Below are positions 52,276-62,514 of a stretch of 64,000 bases of DNA, one piece after another; position 1 is the first letter of the stretch; each line of letters opens with the position of its first letter. Source of the stretch: Gammaproteobacteria bacterium (GTDB lineage Bacteria; Pseudomonadota; Gammaproteobacteria; Ga0077536); assembly GCA_020849475.1 (NCBI GenBank), contig JADLGE010000053.1, forward strand, positions 1 through 64,000, given 5' to 3'. Below the pieces are notes generated by a model, which saw only the letters and a program-made list of their open reading frames with translations, was not told the origin of the DNA and searched no databases. Both the position numbers and the translations under genes were made by a program.

Positions 52276-53292
52276 ATGGCCAATTCCGACCTCTTATCCC
52301 AGGACGAAATCGATGCGCTGCTGTCGGGCGTCGACAGCGGCGAAGTCGAGACTGAAGTCGATGAGGCGTTGCCGTCGGGCGACGCGCAGTCCTACGACTT
52401 CACCACCCAGGACCGCATCGTGCGCGGTCGCATGCCGACGCTCGAGATGATCAACGAGCGCCTGGCGCGCAACCTGCGCCAGAGCCTGTTCGACATGCTG
52501 CGTCGCTCGCCGGTGATCTCGCTGGAAGGCATTCAACTGTCGAAGTTTGGCGAGTACGTGCACACCTTGTTGATGCCTTCCAACCTCAACATCGTGCGCA
52601 TGCGTCCGCTCAAGGGCTCGGCGCTGATCGTGTGCAACCCCAAGCTCATCTTCTCGCTGGTCGATTGTTTCTTCGGTGGCGAAGGTCGCTTCTACAACAA
52701 AATTGAAGGGCGCGACTTCAGCACCACCGAGATGCGCATCGTCAAGCGCTTCCTCGACATCGTGTTCGCGGGCCTGGAAGAAGCCTGGGAACCGGTCATG
52801 CCGGTCAAGTACGAGTACGTCAATTCCGAGGTCAATCCGCAGTTCGCCAACATCGTCACGCCGAGTGAAGTGGTGGTGGTGTCGACCTTCCATATCGATC
52901 TCGAATCAGGCTCGGGCTACATGCACGTGACCTTGCCGTACTCGATGATCGAACCGATACGCGAGCTGCTCGATGCCGGCGTGCAATCGGACGTCATGGA
53001 AAAGGACGAGCGCTGGTCGGTGATTCTGAAAGAAGAAATCAAGACCGCCGAAGTCGCGCTCAACGCGACCCTGACGCGCAAGCGCGTGTCGCTGCGCGAC
53101 GTGATGGATTTCAAGCCGGGCACCGTGCTGCCCATTGACATGCCGGCCAGCATCGTCGCGCGCGTCGACGACGTGCCGGTGTTTCGCGGCGTGTACGGCG
53201 CCCACCAGGGCAAGCAGGCGCTGAAAGTCATCGAAACCATTCGCCATAGCGAGCTTATGCCGCAGACCGTAGCACTTGGAGCAATCAAATGA
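52276..53292 (+). CDS. fliM: Flagellar motor switch protein FliM
   Basis: The 338-residue switch protein begins DLLSQDEIDALLSGV, the CheY-P-binding segment, then YDFTTQDRIVRGRMPTLEMINERLAR and the C-terminal FliN-like domain ending RDVMDFKPGTVLPIDMP. It binds CheY-P (62.1 kb) and reverses the motor. Its end overlaps fliN by 4 bases. Confidence 0.97.
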   Translation: MANSDLLSQDEIDALLSGVDSGEVETEVDEALPSGDAQSYDFTTQDRIVRGRMPTLEMINERLARNLRQSLFDMLRRSPVISLEGIQLSKFGEYVHTLLMPSNLNIVRMRPLKGSALIVCNPKLIFSLVDCFFGGEGRFYNKIEGRDFSTTEMRIVKRFLDIVFAGLEEAWEPVMPVKYEYVNSEVNPQFANIVTPSEVVVVSTFHIDLESGSGYMHVTLPYSMIEPIRELLDAGVQSDVMEKDERWSVILKEEIKTAEVALNATLTRKRVSLRDVMDFKPGTVLPIDMPASIVARVDDVPVFRGVYGAHQGKQALKVIETIRHSELMPQTVALGAIK

Positions 53293-53684
53293 GTGACGCA
53301 GCCCAGGACGATGTGGATGACGTGTGGGGCGCGGCCCTCGCCGAGCAGGGCGGTGTCATCACCGATGCGCAGCCCGCGCCGATGCGCAATCTCGATGCCG
53401 ATGCCGCGGCCGCCAACCTGCCGCCCGGCAGCCTCGACAACATTCTCGAGATCCCGGTCATGCTGACGGTGGAAATCGGCAGCACCAAGGTCGCGATTCG
53501 CAACCTCTTGCAGTTGAACCAGGGCTCGGTGGTGGAACTCGATCGTCTGGCCGGCGAACCGCTCGACGTGCTGGTCAACGGCACGCTCATCGCCCATGGC
53601 GAAGTGGTGGTGGTGAACGAGAAGTTCGGCATTCGCCTGACCGACGTCATCAGCGCCCACGAGCGCGTGCGCAAACTGAGCTGA
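53289..53684 (+). CDS. fliN: Flagellar motor switch protein FliN
   Basis: The 131-residue protein has an acidic N terminus and the SpoA domain [72 protein letters not shown] (landmarks LTVEIGST and [10 protein letters not shown]). It forms the C-ring base and the FliH docking site. Confidence 0.96.
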   Translation: MSDAAQDDVDDVWGAALAEQGGVITDAQPAPMRNLDADAAAANLPPGSLDNILEIPVMLTVEIGSTKVAIRNLLQLNQGSVVELDRLAGEPLDVLVNGTLIAHGEVVVVNEKFGIRLTDVISAHERVRKLS

Positions 53685-53696
53685 AGCACGAGCCTC

Positions 53697-54092
53697 ATGC
53701 GTCATCCTCGCACCCGGATTGTTCTTGCCTGCGCCGCCCTCGCGCCCGGCCTGTGCGCCGCCGCCAGCAGCGCACCGGTCGGCTTTGGCCAGGCTGTGCA
53801 GGTGATTCTGGGCCTCGTGCTGGTGCTCGGCATGATAGTCGCGGCGGCGTGGGGCGCGCGCCGTCTGCAGGCCATCCGGCCGCAGGGCCGTGGCCATATC
53901 CGCATCGTCGAAGGCCTGGCGGTCGGCACGCGCGACAAGCTGCTGCTGGTCGAAGTCGATGGACAGCGCGTGTTGCTCGGCATGTCGCCGGGCCGCATCG
54001 CGACCTTGCATACGTTTTCCGCCGAAGGCTCGCCGCAGTTCGACGACGCCTTGCGCGCCGCCGGTCAGCAACTGCTGGGAGCCAAGCCCTGA
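53697..54092 (+). CDS. fliO: Flagellar export apparatus assembly protein FliO
   Basis: The 131-residue protein has a cleavable-like N-terminal hydrophobic stretch, a membrane helix ([24 protein letters not shown]), and a cytoplasmic domain with [26 protein letters not shown], the FliO hallmark. FliO helps FliP oligomerise. Its stop overlaps the fliP start (TGATG). Confidence 0.9.
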   Translation: MRHPRTRIVLACAALAPGLCAAASSAPVGFGQAVQVILGLVLVLGMIVAAAWGARRLQAIRPQGRGHIRIVEGLAVGTRDKLLLVEVDGQRVLLGMSPGRIATLHTFSAEGSPQFDDALRAAGQQLLGAKP

Positions 54093-54826
54093 TGCTCGGC
54101 GCCCTGCTGCTGTTCGCCTTGACCCTGGCGCCGATGGCGGTGGGTGCGCAGGGGCTCGATGCGCTGTCCATCACCACCCAGGGCGATGGCAGCCAGACCT
54201 ACACGCTGACCCTGCAAGTGCTGTTGTTGATGACGGCGCTCAGCGTGCTGCCGGCCATCCTGCTCGCCATGACGTCCTTCACGCGCATCATCATCGTGCT
54301 CGCCATCCTGCGCCAGGCGCTCGGCACCGCGCAGACGCCGTCCAACCAGATTCTCGTGGCGCTGGCCCTGTTCATGACCTTCTTCATCATGTCGCCGGTG
54401 GCGGACAAGGTGTATGTCGAAGCGGTCAAGCCTTACCTCGATGAAAAGCTCGATGCCAACACCGCCCTCGCCCGCGCGGCGGTGCCGGTGCGCGGCTTCA
54501 TGTTCGAACAGACCCGCGAATCGGATATCACACTCTTCACCGAGATGTCCGGCCACGACGCCTACAAGGACAAGGACGACGTGCCGTTCACCATCCTCGC
54601 GCCGTCCTTCATCACCAGTGAACTCAAGACCGCCTTTCAAATCGGCTTTCTGATCTTCCTGCCGTTTCTCATCATCGACCTGGTGGTGGCGAGCGTCTTG
54701 ATGTCGATGGGCATGATGATGCTGTCGCCGCTCATCATTTCGCTGCCGTTCAAGATCATGCTGTTCGTGCTGGTCGATGGCTGGGCGCTGATCATCGGCA
54801 CGCTCGCCTCGAGCTTCTACACCTGA
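54092..54826 (+). CDS. fliP: Flagellar export gate protein FliP
   Basis: The 244-residue protein has a signal peptide (ending VGAQG-like), four membrane helices and the conserved [40 protein letters not shown] (landmarks SFTRIIIVL and QTPSNQ). With FliQ and FliR it forms the helical export channel. ATG 54092 overlaps the fliO stop. Confidence 0.97.
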   Translation: MLGALLLFALTLAPMAVGAQGLDALSITTQGDGSQTYTLTLQVLLLMTALSVLPAILLAMTSFTRIIIVLAILRQALGTAQTPSNQILVALALFMTFFIMSPVADKVYVEAVKPYLDEKLDANTALARAAVPVRGFMFEQTRESDITLFTEMSGHDAYKDKDDVPFTILAPSFITSELKTAFQIGFLIFLPFLIIDLVVASVLMSMGMMMLSPLIISLPFKIMLFVLVDGWALIIGTLASSFYT

Positions 54827-54842
54827 CACCAAGGACACCGGC

Positions 54843-55112
54843 ATGACTCCCGAAACCGTCATCGCGCTAGGCCACGATGCGCTGCAGCTGACCATCATGC
54901 TGATGGCGCTGTTGCTGCTGCCGGCGCTGGCCGTCGGTCTCTTGGTGAGCCTGTTCCAGGCCGCCACCCAGATCAACGAAATGACCCTGAGTTTCATTCC
55001 CAAGCTGCTGGTGACGGTCGCGGTGCTGGTGCTGGGCGGCTCCTACATCCTGGGTTCGCTCAGTGATTACACGGTGCGCCTGTTCCAGTCCATTCCGGGC
55101 CTCATCGGTTGA
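54843..55112 (+). CDS. fliQ: Flagellar export gate protein FliQ
   Basis: The 89-residue protein has two membrane helices and the family motif FQAATQINEMTLSFIPKLL between them. It packs around FliP5R1 in the export gate. Length is 89 as in E. coli. Confidence 0.97.
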   Translation: MTPETVIALGHDALQLTIMLMALLLLPALAVGLLVSLFQAATQINEMTLSFIPKLLVTVAVLVLGGSYILGSLSDYTVRLFQSIPGLIG

Positions 55113-55131
55113 CGGGAACGATGACGCCGCC

Positions 55132-55917
55132 ATGGGCAACATCTCCATATCGCAGGCGACGCTGACCGCGCTATTGGCGCAATGGTTGTGGCCTTTCGTG
55201 CGTATCAGCGGCTTCGTGATGGCGGCGCCGGTGATGGGCACCCGCGCATTGCCGATGCGCGCGCGCATGATCCTGGTGCTGGCCATCACCAGCGTGGTGG
55301 CGCCGATAGTGACGCCCGCCACCGACATCGAGCCGCTGTCCGCCACCGGTCTTTTGACCGTCATTCAACAAGTCATCATCGGCGCGACCATCGGCATGGT
55401 GCTGCGCCTGACCTTCATGGTGTTCGAATTCGCCGGCCAGTTCATCGCGCAGCAGACCGGACTCGGCTTCGCCGCGATGGTCGACCCGACCAGCGGTTCG
55501 CAGGTGCCAGTGCTGGCGCATCTTTACGTGATTCTCGCGACCTTGATTTTCTTCGTCAGCGACGCGCACCTGGTGCTGATAAAGCTGCTGGCCGAGAGCT
55601 TCACCTTGCTGCCCATTGGCCCGCTGGGTCTGACCAGCGCCGGCGCCGACATCATTGTCGACTGGAGCGCGACGCTGTTCGCGAGCGCCTTGCTGCTGTC
55701 GCTGCCGGTGGTGATCGCGCTGCTCGCCATCAATCTCGCCTTTGGCGTGATGAGCCGCGCCGCGCCGCAACTCAACATCATCACCATCGGCTTTCCGGTC
55801 ACCATCCTGGCCGGCATCATGATTGTCAGCCTGACGCTCGATGATCTGCGTACAACCTGCCTGGAGTTGTTCGACTCGGCTTTCGTGATCACCCGCTCGG
55901 CACTCGAGGCGCGCTGA
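55132..55917 (+). CDS. fliR: Flagellar export gate protein FliR
   Basis: The 261-residue protein has six membrane helices with FVRISGFVMAAPVMGTRALPMRARM near the start and QFIAQQTGLGFAAMVDPTSGSQVPVL in the middle, both FliR landmarks. ATG 55132 is chosen; an earlier in-frame ATG lies inside fliQ. flhB starts two bases after the stop. Confidence 0.95.
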   Translation: MGNISISQATLTALLAQWLWPFVRISGFVMAAPVMGTRALPMRARMILVLAITSVVAPIVTPATDIEPLSATGLLTVIQQVIIGATIGMVLRLTFMVFEFAGQFIAQQTGLGFAAMVDPTSGSQVPVLAHLYVILATLIFFVSDAHLVLIKLLAESFTLLPIGPLGLTSAGADIIVDWSATLFASALLLSLPVVIALLAINLAFGVMSRAAPQLNIITIGFPVTILAGIMIVSLTLDDLRTTCLELFDSAFVITRSALEAR

Positions 55918-55919
55918 TC

Positions 55920-57038
55920 ATGGCTGAGCAGAACGACGCCGAAGACAGAACAGAACAGGCCACAGACAAGCGGCGGCATGACGCACGGGAAAAAGGCCAG
56001 ATCGCGCGCTCGCGCGAACTGACCACGGTGTTCGTGCTGTTCGGCGGCGCGATGGCTGTGCGCATGGCGGGGCCGGCGCTGATTCACGATCTCGCCGATG
56101 TCATGACTGGCAGCCTGCGTCTGTCCCACGCCGAGATCTTCTCCAGCAATCTGCTGCCTACGCGCCTCGCCGACATCATCGTCACCGGTCTCAAATCCGT
56201 GACACCGATACTGGTTGTCGGTGGTCTGGTCGCCTTGCTCGGCCCGCTCGCGCTCGGTGGCTGGAATTTCTCGGTCGATGCCCTCGCGCCCAAATTCTCG
56301 CGCCTCGATCCGATGGCCGGCATGAAGCGCATTTTCGGCACCCACGGCCTGATCGAAATGCTGAAGGCGCTCGGCAAGTTCGGCCTGGTGCTGGCCTTCG
56401 CGATTGCCGCGGTGCGCGCCAAGCTGCCGCTGATGCTGGGCTTGAGCCAGGGCAGCGTCGCATCGAGTCTCGCCACCAGCGCCGATGTCATCTACGGCAT
56501 TTTCATGCTGTGCTGCGCGGCGACCTTGGTGATCGCCTTCATCGATGTGCCACTGCAGCTATGGGAACACGGCAAGCAGCTGCGCATGTCGCGCCAGGAA
56601 ATCCGCGACGAATCGAAAGAAAGCGACGGCTCGCCGGAAGTGAAGGGCCGTCTGCGTCAGATGCAACAGGAAGTGGCGCGTCGTCGCATGATGGAAGAAG
56701 TGCCGAAGGCGGACGTGGTCATCACCAACCCGCAGCATTATGCCGTCGCACTCAAGTTCAAGCCCGACACCATGCGCGCGCCGGTGGTGGTGGCCAAGGG
56801 CGTGGAACTGGTCGCCAAGACCATCCGCGAAACCGCCGCCGCCCACGGCGTCACCGTGATGTCGGCGCCGCCGCTGGCGCGCGCCATCTATCACACCACC
56901 AAGATCAATCGCGAAATTCCGGCCGGCCTCTACGTGGCCGTCGCGCGCGTGCTGGCCTATGTGTTCCAGCTGCGCGCTGGCACGGCGGCTTTGACGCCGC
57001 CCGCCGATCTCCCGATACCCGATGACATGAAGTACTGA
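55920..57038 (+). CDS. flhB: Flagellar export specificity switch protein FlhB
   Basis: The 372-residue protein begins DRTEQATDKRRHDAREKGQIARSREL, has four membrane helices, and a cytoplasmic domain with the autocleavage site. That site reads NPQH (Asn270-Pro271-Gln272-His273) where NPTH is usual; the scissile Asn-Pro is kept. FlhB switches export from rod/hook to filament substrates after FliK contact. Confidence 0.96.
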   Translation: MAEQNDAEDRTEQATDKRRHDAREKGQIARSRELTTVFVLFGGAMAVRMAGPALIHDLADVMTGSLRLSHAEIFSSNLLPTRLADIIVTGLKSVTPILVVGGLVALLGPLALGGWNFSVDALAPKFSRLDPMAGMKRIFGTHGLIEMLKALGKFGLVLAFAIAAVRAKLPLMLGLSQGSVASSLATSADVIYGIFMLCCAATLVIAFIDVPLQLWEHGKQLRMSRQEIRDESKESDGSPEVKGRLRQMQQEVARRRMMEEVPKADVVITNPQHYAVALKFKPDTMRAPVVVAKGVELVAKTIRETAAAHGVTVMSAPPLARAIYHTTKINREIPAGLYVAVARVLAYVFQLRAGTAALTPPADLPIPDDMKY

Positions 57039-57046
57039 GCACCCCC

Positions 57047-59149
57047 ATGGCCGCACTCACCACTGCTTCCGCCAACAATATTCTCGGCAATATCAACAAG
57101 GCCGGCCTCGGCGCGCCGCTGCTGTTGATAGCGATGCTGGCGATGATGATCATCCCGCTGCCGCCGTTCCTGCTCGACATTCTTTTCACGTTCAATATCT
57201 CGCTGGCGCTGGTGGTCCTGCTGGCCAGCATCTACGCCAAGCGGCCCCTGGACTTCGCCGCGTTCCCGACCCTGCTGCTGATAGCCACCCTGCTGCGCCT
57301 CGCGCTGAACATCGCCTCGACGCGCGTGGTGCTGCTGCATGGCCACGGCGGTCACGCCGCCGCCGGTCAGGTCATCAAGGCCTTCGGCGATTTCGTGGTG
57401 GGCGGCAATTTCGCGGTCGGCCTGGTGGTGTTCGCGATTCTCGTCATCATCAACTTCGTGGTGGTGACCAAGGGCGCCGGGCGCATCTCGGAAGTGAGCG
57501 CGCGTTTCACCCTCGACGCCATGCCCGGCAAGCAGATGGCCATCGACGCGGATTTGAATGCCGGCATCATCGGTCAGGAAGAAGCGCGCACCCGCCGCCG
57601 CGAAGTGGCGGGAGAAGCGGATTTCTACGGCGCGATGGACGGCGCCAGCAAGTTCGTGCGCGGCGACGCCATCGCCGGCATCCTCATCCTGTTCATCAAC
57701 CTCATCGGTGGCCTTGCCATCGGTGTCGCGCAGTTCCACATGCCGGTGGCCGAAGCGGCCAAGGTGTTCACCTTGTTGACGATTGGTGACGGCCTGGTGG
57801 CGCAGATCCCGGCGCTGCTGCTGGCAACCGCCGCGGCGTTCATGGTCACCCGCACCTCGACCGCCAGCGACATGGGTGAGCAGATCATGTCGCAGCTGTT
57901 CGCCAATCCGAAAAGCCTCATCGTCACGGGCGGCGTGTTGATCAGCATGGGTGTGATTCCCGGCATGCCGAACTTCGCATTCCTGTCGATGGGCGGCGCG
58001 GCCATCGGCGCGGCCTGGTGGACCCATGAGAAGGCCAAGGCGCGCAAGGCTGAGCAAGCCGAACTGCCGCCGCCGCCGCCGCCGGCCGAGAACACCGAGT
58101 TGTCGTGGGACGACGTGCTGCCGACCGACGCGATTGGTCTCGAAGTCGGCTATCGCCTGATTCCGATGGTGGACCGCAATCAGAACGGCCAACTGTTGGG
58201 GCGCCTGCGCGGCGTACGCAAAAAACTGTCACAGGAACTCGGCTTCCTGGTGCCGGCGGTGCACATCCGCGACAACCTCGATCTCGAGCCCAACCAATAT
58301 CGCCTGACCGTGCACGGCGCCATCATCGGCCAGTCGGCGGTGCACGCCGACAAGGAAATGGCCATCAACCCCGGCCAGGTCTACGGCCAGTTGCGCGGCA
58401 CCGTCACGCGCGACCCGGTGTTCGATCTGGAAGCGGTGTGGATAGGCGCCGACCAGCGCGAACAGGCGCAGTCGCTGGGTTACACGGTGGTCGACGCCAG
58501 CACCGTCATCGCCACGCATCTGAGTCAAATCGTGCAGGACAACGCCCAGTCGCTGCTCGGCCATGAAGAAGCACAGAAGCTGCTCGACGGTTTGAAGAAG
58601 ACCAACCAGCGCTTGGTCGAGGATCTGATTCCCAAGCTCATGCCGCTGTCGGTGCTGGTCAAGGTGCTGCAGAACCTGCTCGCCGAACACGTGCCGGTGC
58701 GCGACATCCGCACCATTCTCGAAGTGCTGGCCGAATACGGCCCGCGCAACCAGGACACCGGCTTCCTGACGGCCCAGGTGCGCGCCGCGCTCGGCCGTCT
58801 GATCGTGCAACAGATCAATGGCGGGAATACCGAGCTGCCGGTCATCACGCTCGATTTCTCGTTGGAACGCATATTGCAACAATCCCTGGAAACGACCCAG
58901 GGCACCGCAATGTCACTCGAACCGAATCTCGCCAACCGCATGCTGCTCGCGCTCCGCGATGCGCATACGCAGCGCGAAGCGGCCGGCCAACCCAGTGTTT
59001 TGCTGGTTGCAGACGGCCTTCGGGAGTTTCTTGCGCGGTTTGCCCGGCCGGCGCTCAAGGGTCTGCATGTTCTCGGCTTCAACGAAGTGCCGAGCGACAC
59101 GCAGATCCGCATCGTCGCCACGGTGGGCGACTCGCTCAACAAGGCTTAA
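57047..59149 (+). CDS. flhA: Flagellar export gate protein FlhA
   Basis: The 700-residue protein has eight membrane helices in the first 330 residues, the conserved FHIPEP loop GRISEVSARFTLDAMPGKQMAIDADLNAG (landmark FTLDAMPGKQM), and a large cytoplasmic domain forming the nonameric ring (RYLIVQQINGG-type segment GRLIVQQINGG). It selects export substrates. It starts 8 bases after flhB. Length is typical (E. coli 692). Confidence 0.97.
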   Translation: MAALTTASANNILGNINKAGLGAPLLLIAMLAMMIIPLPPFLLDILFTFNISLALVVLLASIYAKRPLDFAAFPTLLLIATLLRLALNIASTRVVLLHGHGGHAAAGQVIKAFGDFVVGGNFAVGLVVFAILVIINFVVVTKGAGRISEVSARFTLDAMPGKQMAIDADLNAGIIGQEEARTRRREVAGEADFYGAMDGASKFVRGDAIAGILILFINLIGGLAIGVAQFHMPVAEAAKVFTLLTIGDGLVAQIPALLLATAAAFMVTRTSTASDMGEQIMSQLFANPKSLIVTGGVLISMGVIPGMPNFAFLSMGGAAIGAAWWTHEKAKARKAEQAELPPPPPPAENTELSWDDVLPTDAIGLEVGYRLIPMVDRNQNGQLLGRLRGVRKKLSQELGFLVPAVHIRDNLDLEPNQYRLTVHGAIIGQSAVHADKEMAINPGQVYGQLRGTVTRDPVFDLEAVWIGADQREQAQSLGYTVVDASTVIATHLSQIVQDNAQSLLGHEEAQKLLDGLKKTNQRLVEDLIPKLMPLSVLVKVLQNLLAEHVPVRDIRTILEVLAEYGPRNQDTGFLTAQVRAALGRLIVQQINGGNTELPVITLDFSLERILQQSLETTQGTAMSLEPNLANRMLLALRDAHTQREAAGQPSVLLVADGLREFLARFARPALKGLHVLGFNEVPSDTQIRIVATVGDSLNKA

Positions 59150-59229
59150 GGCGTCAAACAACTGGCGTCACGTGACAGGAACTGCGACTCAATCATGACA
59201 CCCATGACAATAACCACAGGAAGCGGGCA

Positions 59230-60471
59230 ATGAAGGTCAAGCGCTACTTCGCGGCCAACATGCGCTCGGCCCTCGACATGATCAAACAGGACCAGGGTCC
59301 GGACGTTTTGATCCTGTCCAACCGCAAGGTCGATGGCGGTGTCGAACTCATCACCGCCGATGATTTGACGGAGCAGGAAGCGGCGCGTCTTGCCGGCCAG
59401 CAAACGCCCAAGCGTCGCCCCGATGCCGCACCGGCGCTTGCCGCGCCGACGACCGAAATCGCCGCCGCGCCGGCAAAGCCTGCCGCGCCGCGTCGCGCCC
59501 CGGCCGCCGCGCCGCTGGCCGCTCTCGACCCGCAGGAACTGTTGTGGACCGACGCCTCGGTGGTCGGCCAGATGCGCGAAGAGCTGAACAATCTGAAGGG
59601 CCTGCTGGAATCGCAGCTGTCGGGCCTCGCGTGGTCGGAATTCGGTTCGCGCCATCCGCTGCGCGCGCGCCTCATGCGCGTGCTCGGCCAGCTCGGCATC
59701 TGCCCGGCGCTCGCGCGCCAGGTGGTGGAGAACGTGCCGGATGAACTCGACTACCGCGCTGGCTGGCACCGCGCGCTGGCGCTGCTGGTGATGCGTATCG
59801 CGACCCGCGACGACCCCATCATCCGCCACGCTGGTCGCGTTGCTCTGCTCGGGCCGACCGGCGTCGGCAAGAGCACCGCCGTCAGCAAGCTTGCGGCGCG
59901 CTACGCCTTGAAGTACGGCGCGGAGAAAGTCGGCCTCGTGTCGATGGACGACCGTCGCATCGGCGCCCATCAGCAGATGAAAGCCTTCGGCCGCCTGATT
60001 GGTGTGGCGGTGCACGTGGCGCGCGACGCCGCTGAGCTCGGCCATGCACTGGTCGAACTGAAGGGCCGCAGCCTGGTGCTGATCGACACCCCCGGGGCGG
60101 CGCCGCAGGACAGCCGCTACCAGGAGCTCGCGCGCAGCCTCAAGGATCTGAACGCTGACATCGACTGCTACACGGTGCTGTCCGCGACCACCGACTACCT
60201 GACCGCCACCAAGCTCCTGAAGGTCAACGCCGAACTGGCGCCGGCCGGCTGCCTGCTGACCAAGCTCGACGAAGCCGCGACCCTGGGGCCGTGCCTGTCG
60301 GCCATCATCGAAAGCGCTTTACCGATTGCCTATACCAGCGCCGGCCAGCGGGTGCCGGACGACCTCGACACCGTCACCGCGCGCAGCTTGATCGAGCGCA
60401 CCGTGGAGATGGCCAAATCCACCCCGGCGCCGCGTGACACCGGTTCCTTTGAAAGGGCGTTTTCAGCATGA
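59230..60471 (+). CDS. flhF: Polar flagellum placement GTPase FlhF
   Basis: The 413-residue SRP-type GTPase starts MKVKRYFAANMRSALDMIK, the B-domain hallmark, has an Ala/Pro linker (about 60-100), an N domain, and a G domain with P-loop GPTGVGKSTAVSKLAARY, DDRRIGAHQQM and IDTPGAAPQD. One feature is MDDRRIG where SRP GTPases have DTYRIGA-type sequence. FlhF marks the pole for flagellar assembly. Its stop overlaps flhG by 4 bases. Confidence 0.95.
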   Translation: MKVKRYFAANMRSALDMIKQDQGPDVLILSNRKVDGGVELITADDLTEQEAARLAGQQTPKRRPDAAPALAAPTTEIAAAPAKPAAPRRAPAAAPLAALDPQELLWTDASVVGQMREELNNLKGLLESQLSGLAWSEFGSRHPLRARLMRVLGQLGICPALARQVVENVPDELDYRAGWHRALALLVMRIATRDDPIIRHAGRVALLGPTGVGKSTAVSKLAARYALKYGAEKVGLVSMDDRRIGAHQQMKAFGRLIGVAVHVARDAAELGHALVELKGRSLVLIDTPGAAPQDSRYQELARSLKDLNADIDCYTVLSATTDYLTATKLLKVNAELAPAGCLLTKLDEAATLGPCLSAIIESALPIAYTSAGQRVPDDLDTVTARSLIERTVEMAKSTPAPRDTGSFERAFSA

Positions 60472-61328
60472 GCGCGCGCTACGGAGAAGGACGTGAAATG
60501 CAGCCGACGCGCGTCGTGGCGGTCACCAGCGGCAAGGGCGGCGTGGGCAAGACCACCGTCTCCATCAACCTGTCGGTGGCGCTCGCGAGCCTCGGCCACG
60601 ACGTGGTGCTGCTCGACGCGGATCTCAGCCTGGCCAACGTCGACGTGCTGCTGGGCCTCAATACCGGCCGCACCTTGAGCCATGTCGTCAACGGCGAGTG
60701 CGCGCTGGAAGACGTCATCGTCACCGGCCCGGCGGGGGTGCGCATCGTGCCGGCCGCGTCGGGCATCCAGCACATGGCGGAATTGTCGGAATTCGAACGG
60801 GCCGGGCTCATCAATGCCTTCAGCCAGCTCGAGCGCGCGGCCGACTTCATGATTGTCGACACCGCCGCCGGCATCGCCGCCAACACCCTCGACTTCTGCG
60901 ACGCCTCGCATGAAGTGCTGGTGGTGGTGACCGACGACCCGGCCTCGATCACCGACGCCTACGCCACCATCAAGGTGCTGAATCAGCGCAGCGGCCGCAA
61001 CCGCTTCCGCGTGCTGGTCAACATGGCGCAGGACCCGGCGGGCGCCATGCGCCTGTACCGGCGCCTGCTCGAAGTCACCGACCGTTACCTGGATGTCGCC
61101 CTCGATTACGCCGGCGCCATCCCCCTCGACCCCCATGTGCGCAGCGCGGTGCGCCGCCGCCAGGCACTGGTCGAGGCCTACCCGGCGAGTCGCGCCGGAC
61201 AAGCATTCAAGAATCTGGCAGCCACAACCGATAAATGGCCTATACCACGATGGGCGAGTGGCCGGATGGAGTTTTTCGTGGAACGCATGGCTCATACAGA
61301 GTCGCCTGGGAGGGTAGTAAACGTATGA
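60468..61328 (+). CDS. flhG: Flagellar number regulator FlhG (FleN)
   Basis: The 286-residue MinD/ParA-type ATPase has the deviant Walker A TSGKGGVGKTTVSINLSVAL, the switch DLSLANVDVLLG and Walker B-like DFMIVDTAAGI. FlhG limits flagella to one and curbs FleQ. ATG 60468 overlaps the flhF stop; ATG 60498 (starting MQPTRVV) is a possible shorter start. The C terminus overlaps fliA by 4 bases. Confidence 0.94.
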   Translation: MSARYGEGREMQPTRVVAVTSGKGGVGKTTVSINLSVALASLGHDVVLLDADLSLANVDVLLGLNTGRTLSHVVNGECALEDVIVTGPAGVRIVPAASGIQHMAELSEFERAGLINAFSQLERAADFMIVDTAAGIAANTLDFCDASHEVLVVVTDDPASITDAYATIKVLNQRSGRNRFRVLVNMAQDPAGAMRLYRRLLEVTDRYLDVALDYAGAIPLDPHVRSAVRRRQALVEAYPASRAGQAFKNLAATTDKWPIPRWASGRMEFFVERMAHTESPGRVVNV

Positions 61329-62071
61329 AAAAGCTCGCTGCTTACAAGCAAAACGCAGCCTCGGACGTCGCTGCGCGCGGCCAAAACCAACTGGTAGTCG
61401 ATTACGCGCCGCTGGTTAAACGCATCGCTTATCACTTGATGACGCGCCTGCCGCCGACCGTGCAGGTCGACGACCTCATTCAGTCCGGCATGATTGGACT
61501 GCTCGAGGCTGCGCGTAACTACGACGCCTCGCAGGGCGCCAGTTTCGAAACCTACGCCGGTATTCGTATCCGCGGCGCGATGCTCGATGAGATCCGCAAA
61601 GGTGACTGGGCGCCGCGATCCTTGCATCGCAAGGTGCGCGCCATCACCAAGGCGGTGGCCGACATCGAAGCGCGAGAAGGACGTGATGCGCGCGATGCGG
61701 AAGTCGCCGTCGAAGTCGGCATGTCGCTGGACGAGTACTACTCGACCCTGCAGGACGCCACCGGCTATCGCGTGTTCAGCTTCGAAGACCTGCCGGCCGG
61801 TGAGGAAGGCATGACCGAGAGCCTGACCGCCAAGATTCCCGAGCCGCTGGCCAATGTCGAAAACGACATGTTCAAGGCCGCTCTCGCCGAAGCCATCGCG
61901 GGCCTGCCGGAGCGCGAACGTCTGGTGATGTCGCTCTACTACAAGGAAGAACTCAATCTGCGCGAGACCGGCGAAGTGCTGGGCGTCAGTGAGTCGCGTG
62001 TCTGCCAGATTCATTCGCAGGCGCTGATTCGACTCAAATCGCGCATGGCCGACTGGACCGATCAGCTCTGA
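61325..62071 (+). CDS. fliA: Flagellar sigma factor FliA (sigma-28)
   Basis: The 248-residue sigma factor has region 2 (APLVKRIAYHLMTRLPPTVQVDDLIQSGMIGLLEAARNYD and FETYAGIRIRGAMLDEIRKGDWAPRSL, with landmarks DLIQSGMIGLLEA and DEIRKGDW), a short region 3, and region 4 (LNLRETGEVLGVSESRVCQIHSQALIRL). It reads late genes such as cheV and flgM here. ATG 61325 follows GGAGGG; a longer frame to 61235 lies inside flhG. Confidence 0.96.
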   Translation: MKKLAAYKQNAASDVAARGQNQLVVDYAPLVKRIAYHLMTRLPPTVQVDDLIQSGMIGLLEAARNYDASQGASFETYAGIRIRGAMLDEIRKGDWAPRSLHRKVRAITKAVADIEAREGRDARDAEVAVEVGMSLDEYYSTLQDATGYRVFSFEDLPAGEEGMTESLTAKIPEPLANVENDMFKAALAEAIAGLPERERLVMSLYYKEELNLRETGEVLGVSESRVCQIHSQALIRLKSRMADWTDQL

Positions 62072-62110
62072 GAGAGAGCATTGCAATGTGTAGAGAACTG
62101 GAGGTATCCG

Positions 62111-62503
62111 GTGGATAAGGGCATGAAGATACTCGTCGTGGATGATTTCTCGACGATGCGCAGAATCATTCGCAACCTGCTGCGCGATCTTGGCTTCAAC
62201 AATGCCGAGGAGGCCGACGACGGTGCGACCGCGCTGCCGATGCTCAAGACCGGCCGTTTCGATTTCCTGGTGACGGACTGGAACATGCCGATCATGGAAG
62301 GCATCGATCTGGTCCGCGCGATCCGCGCCGACCCGGACCTGCGCGAACTGCCGATACTCATGGTCACCGCCGAAGCGCGTCGCGAGCAGATAGTCGCGGC
62401 GGCCGAAGCGGGTGTGAATGGCTACATCGTCAAGCCGTTCACGGCCCAGACTCTGGAGCAGAAGATCGCCAAGATTTTCGAACGACTTGGCGCAGCCGCC
62501 TGA
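62111..62503 (+). CDS. cheY: Chemotaxis response regulator CheY
   Basis: The 130-residue receiver has DD at 11-12, Asp56 ([13 protein letters not shown]), the Thr in MVTAEA and Lys in IVKPF, all the CheY active-site residues. CheY-P binds FliM to reverse the motor. GTG 62111 is chosen because GGAGGT ends five bases before it; ATG 62123 would be 17 bases away. Confidence 0.95.
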   Translation: MDKGMKILVVDDFSTMRRIIRNLLRDLGFNNAEEADDGATALPMLKTGRFDFLVTDWNMPIMEGIDLVRAIRADPDLRELPILMVTAEARREQIVAAAEAGVNGYIVKPFTAQTLEQKIAKIFERLGAAA

Positions 62504-62514
62504 GGGCCTTGAAA

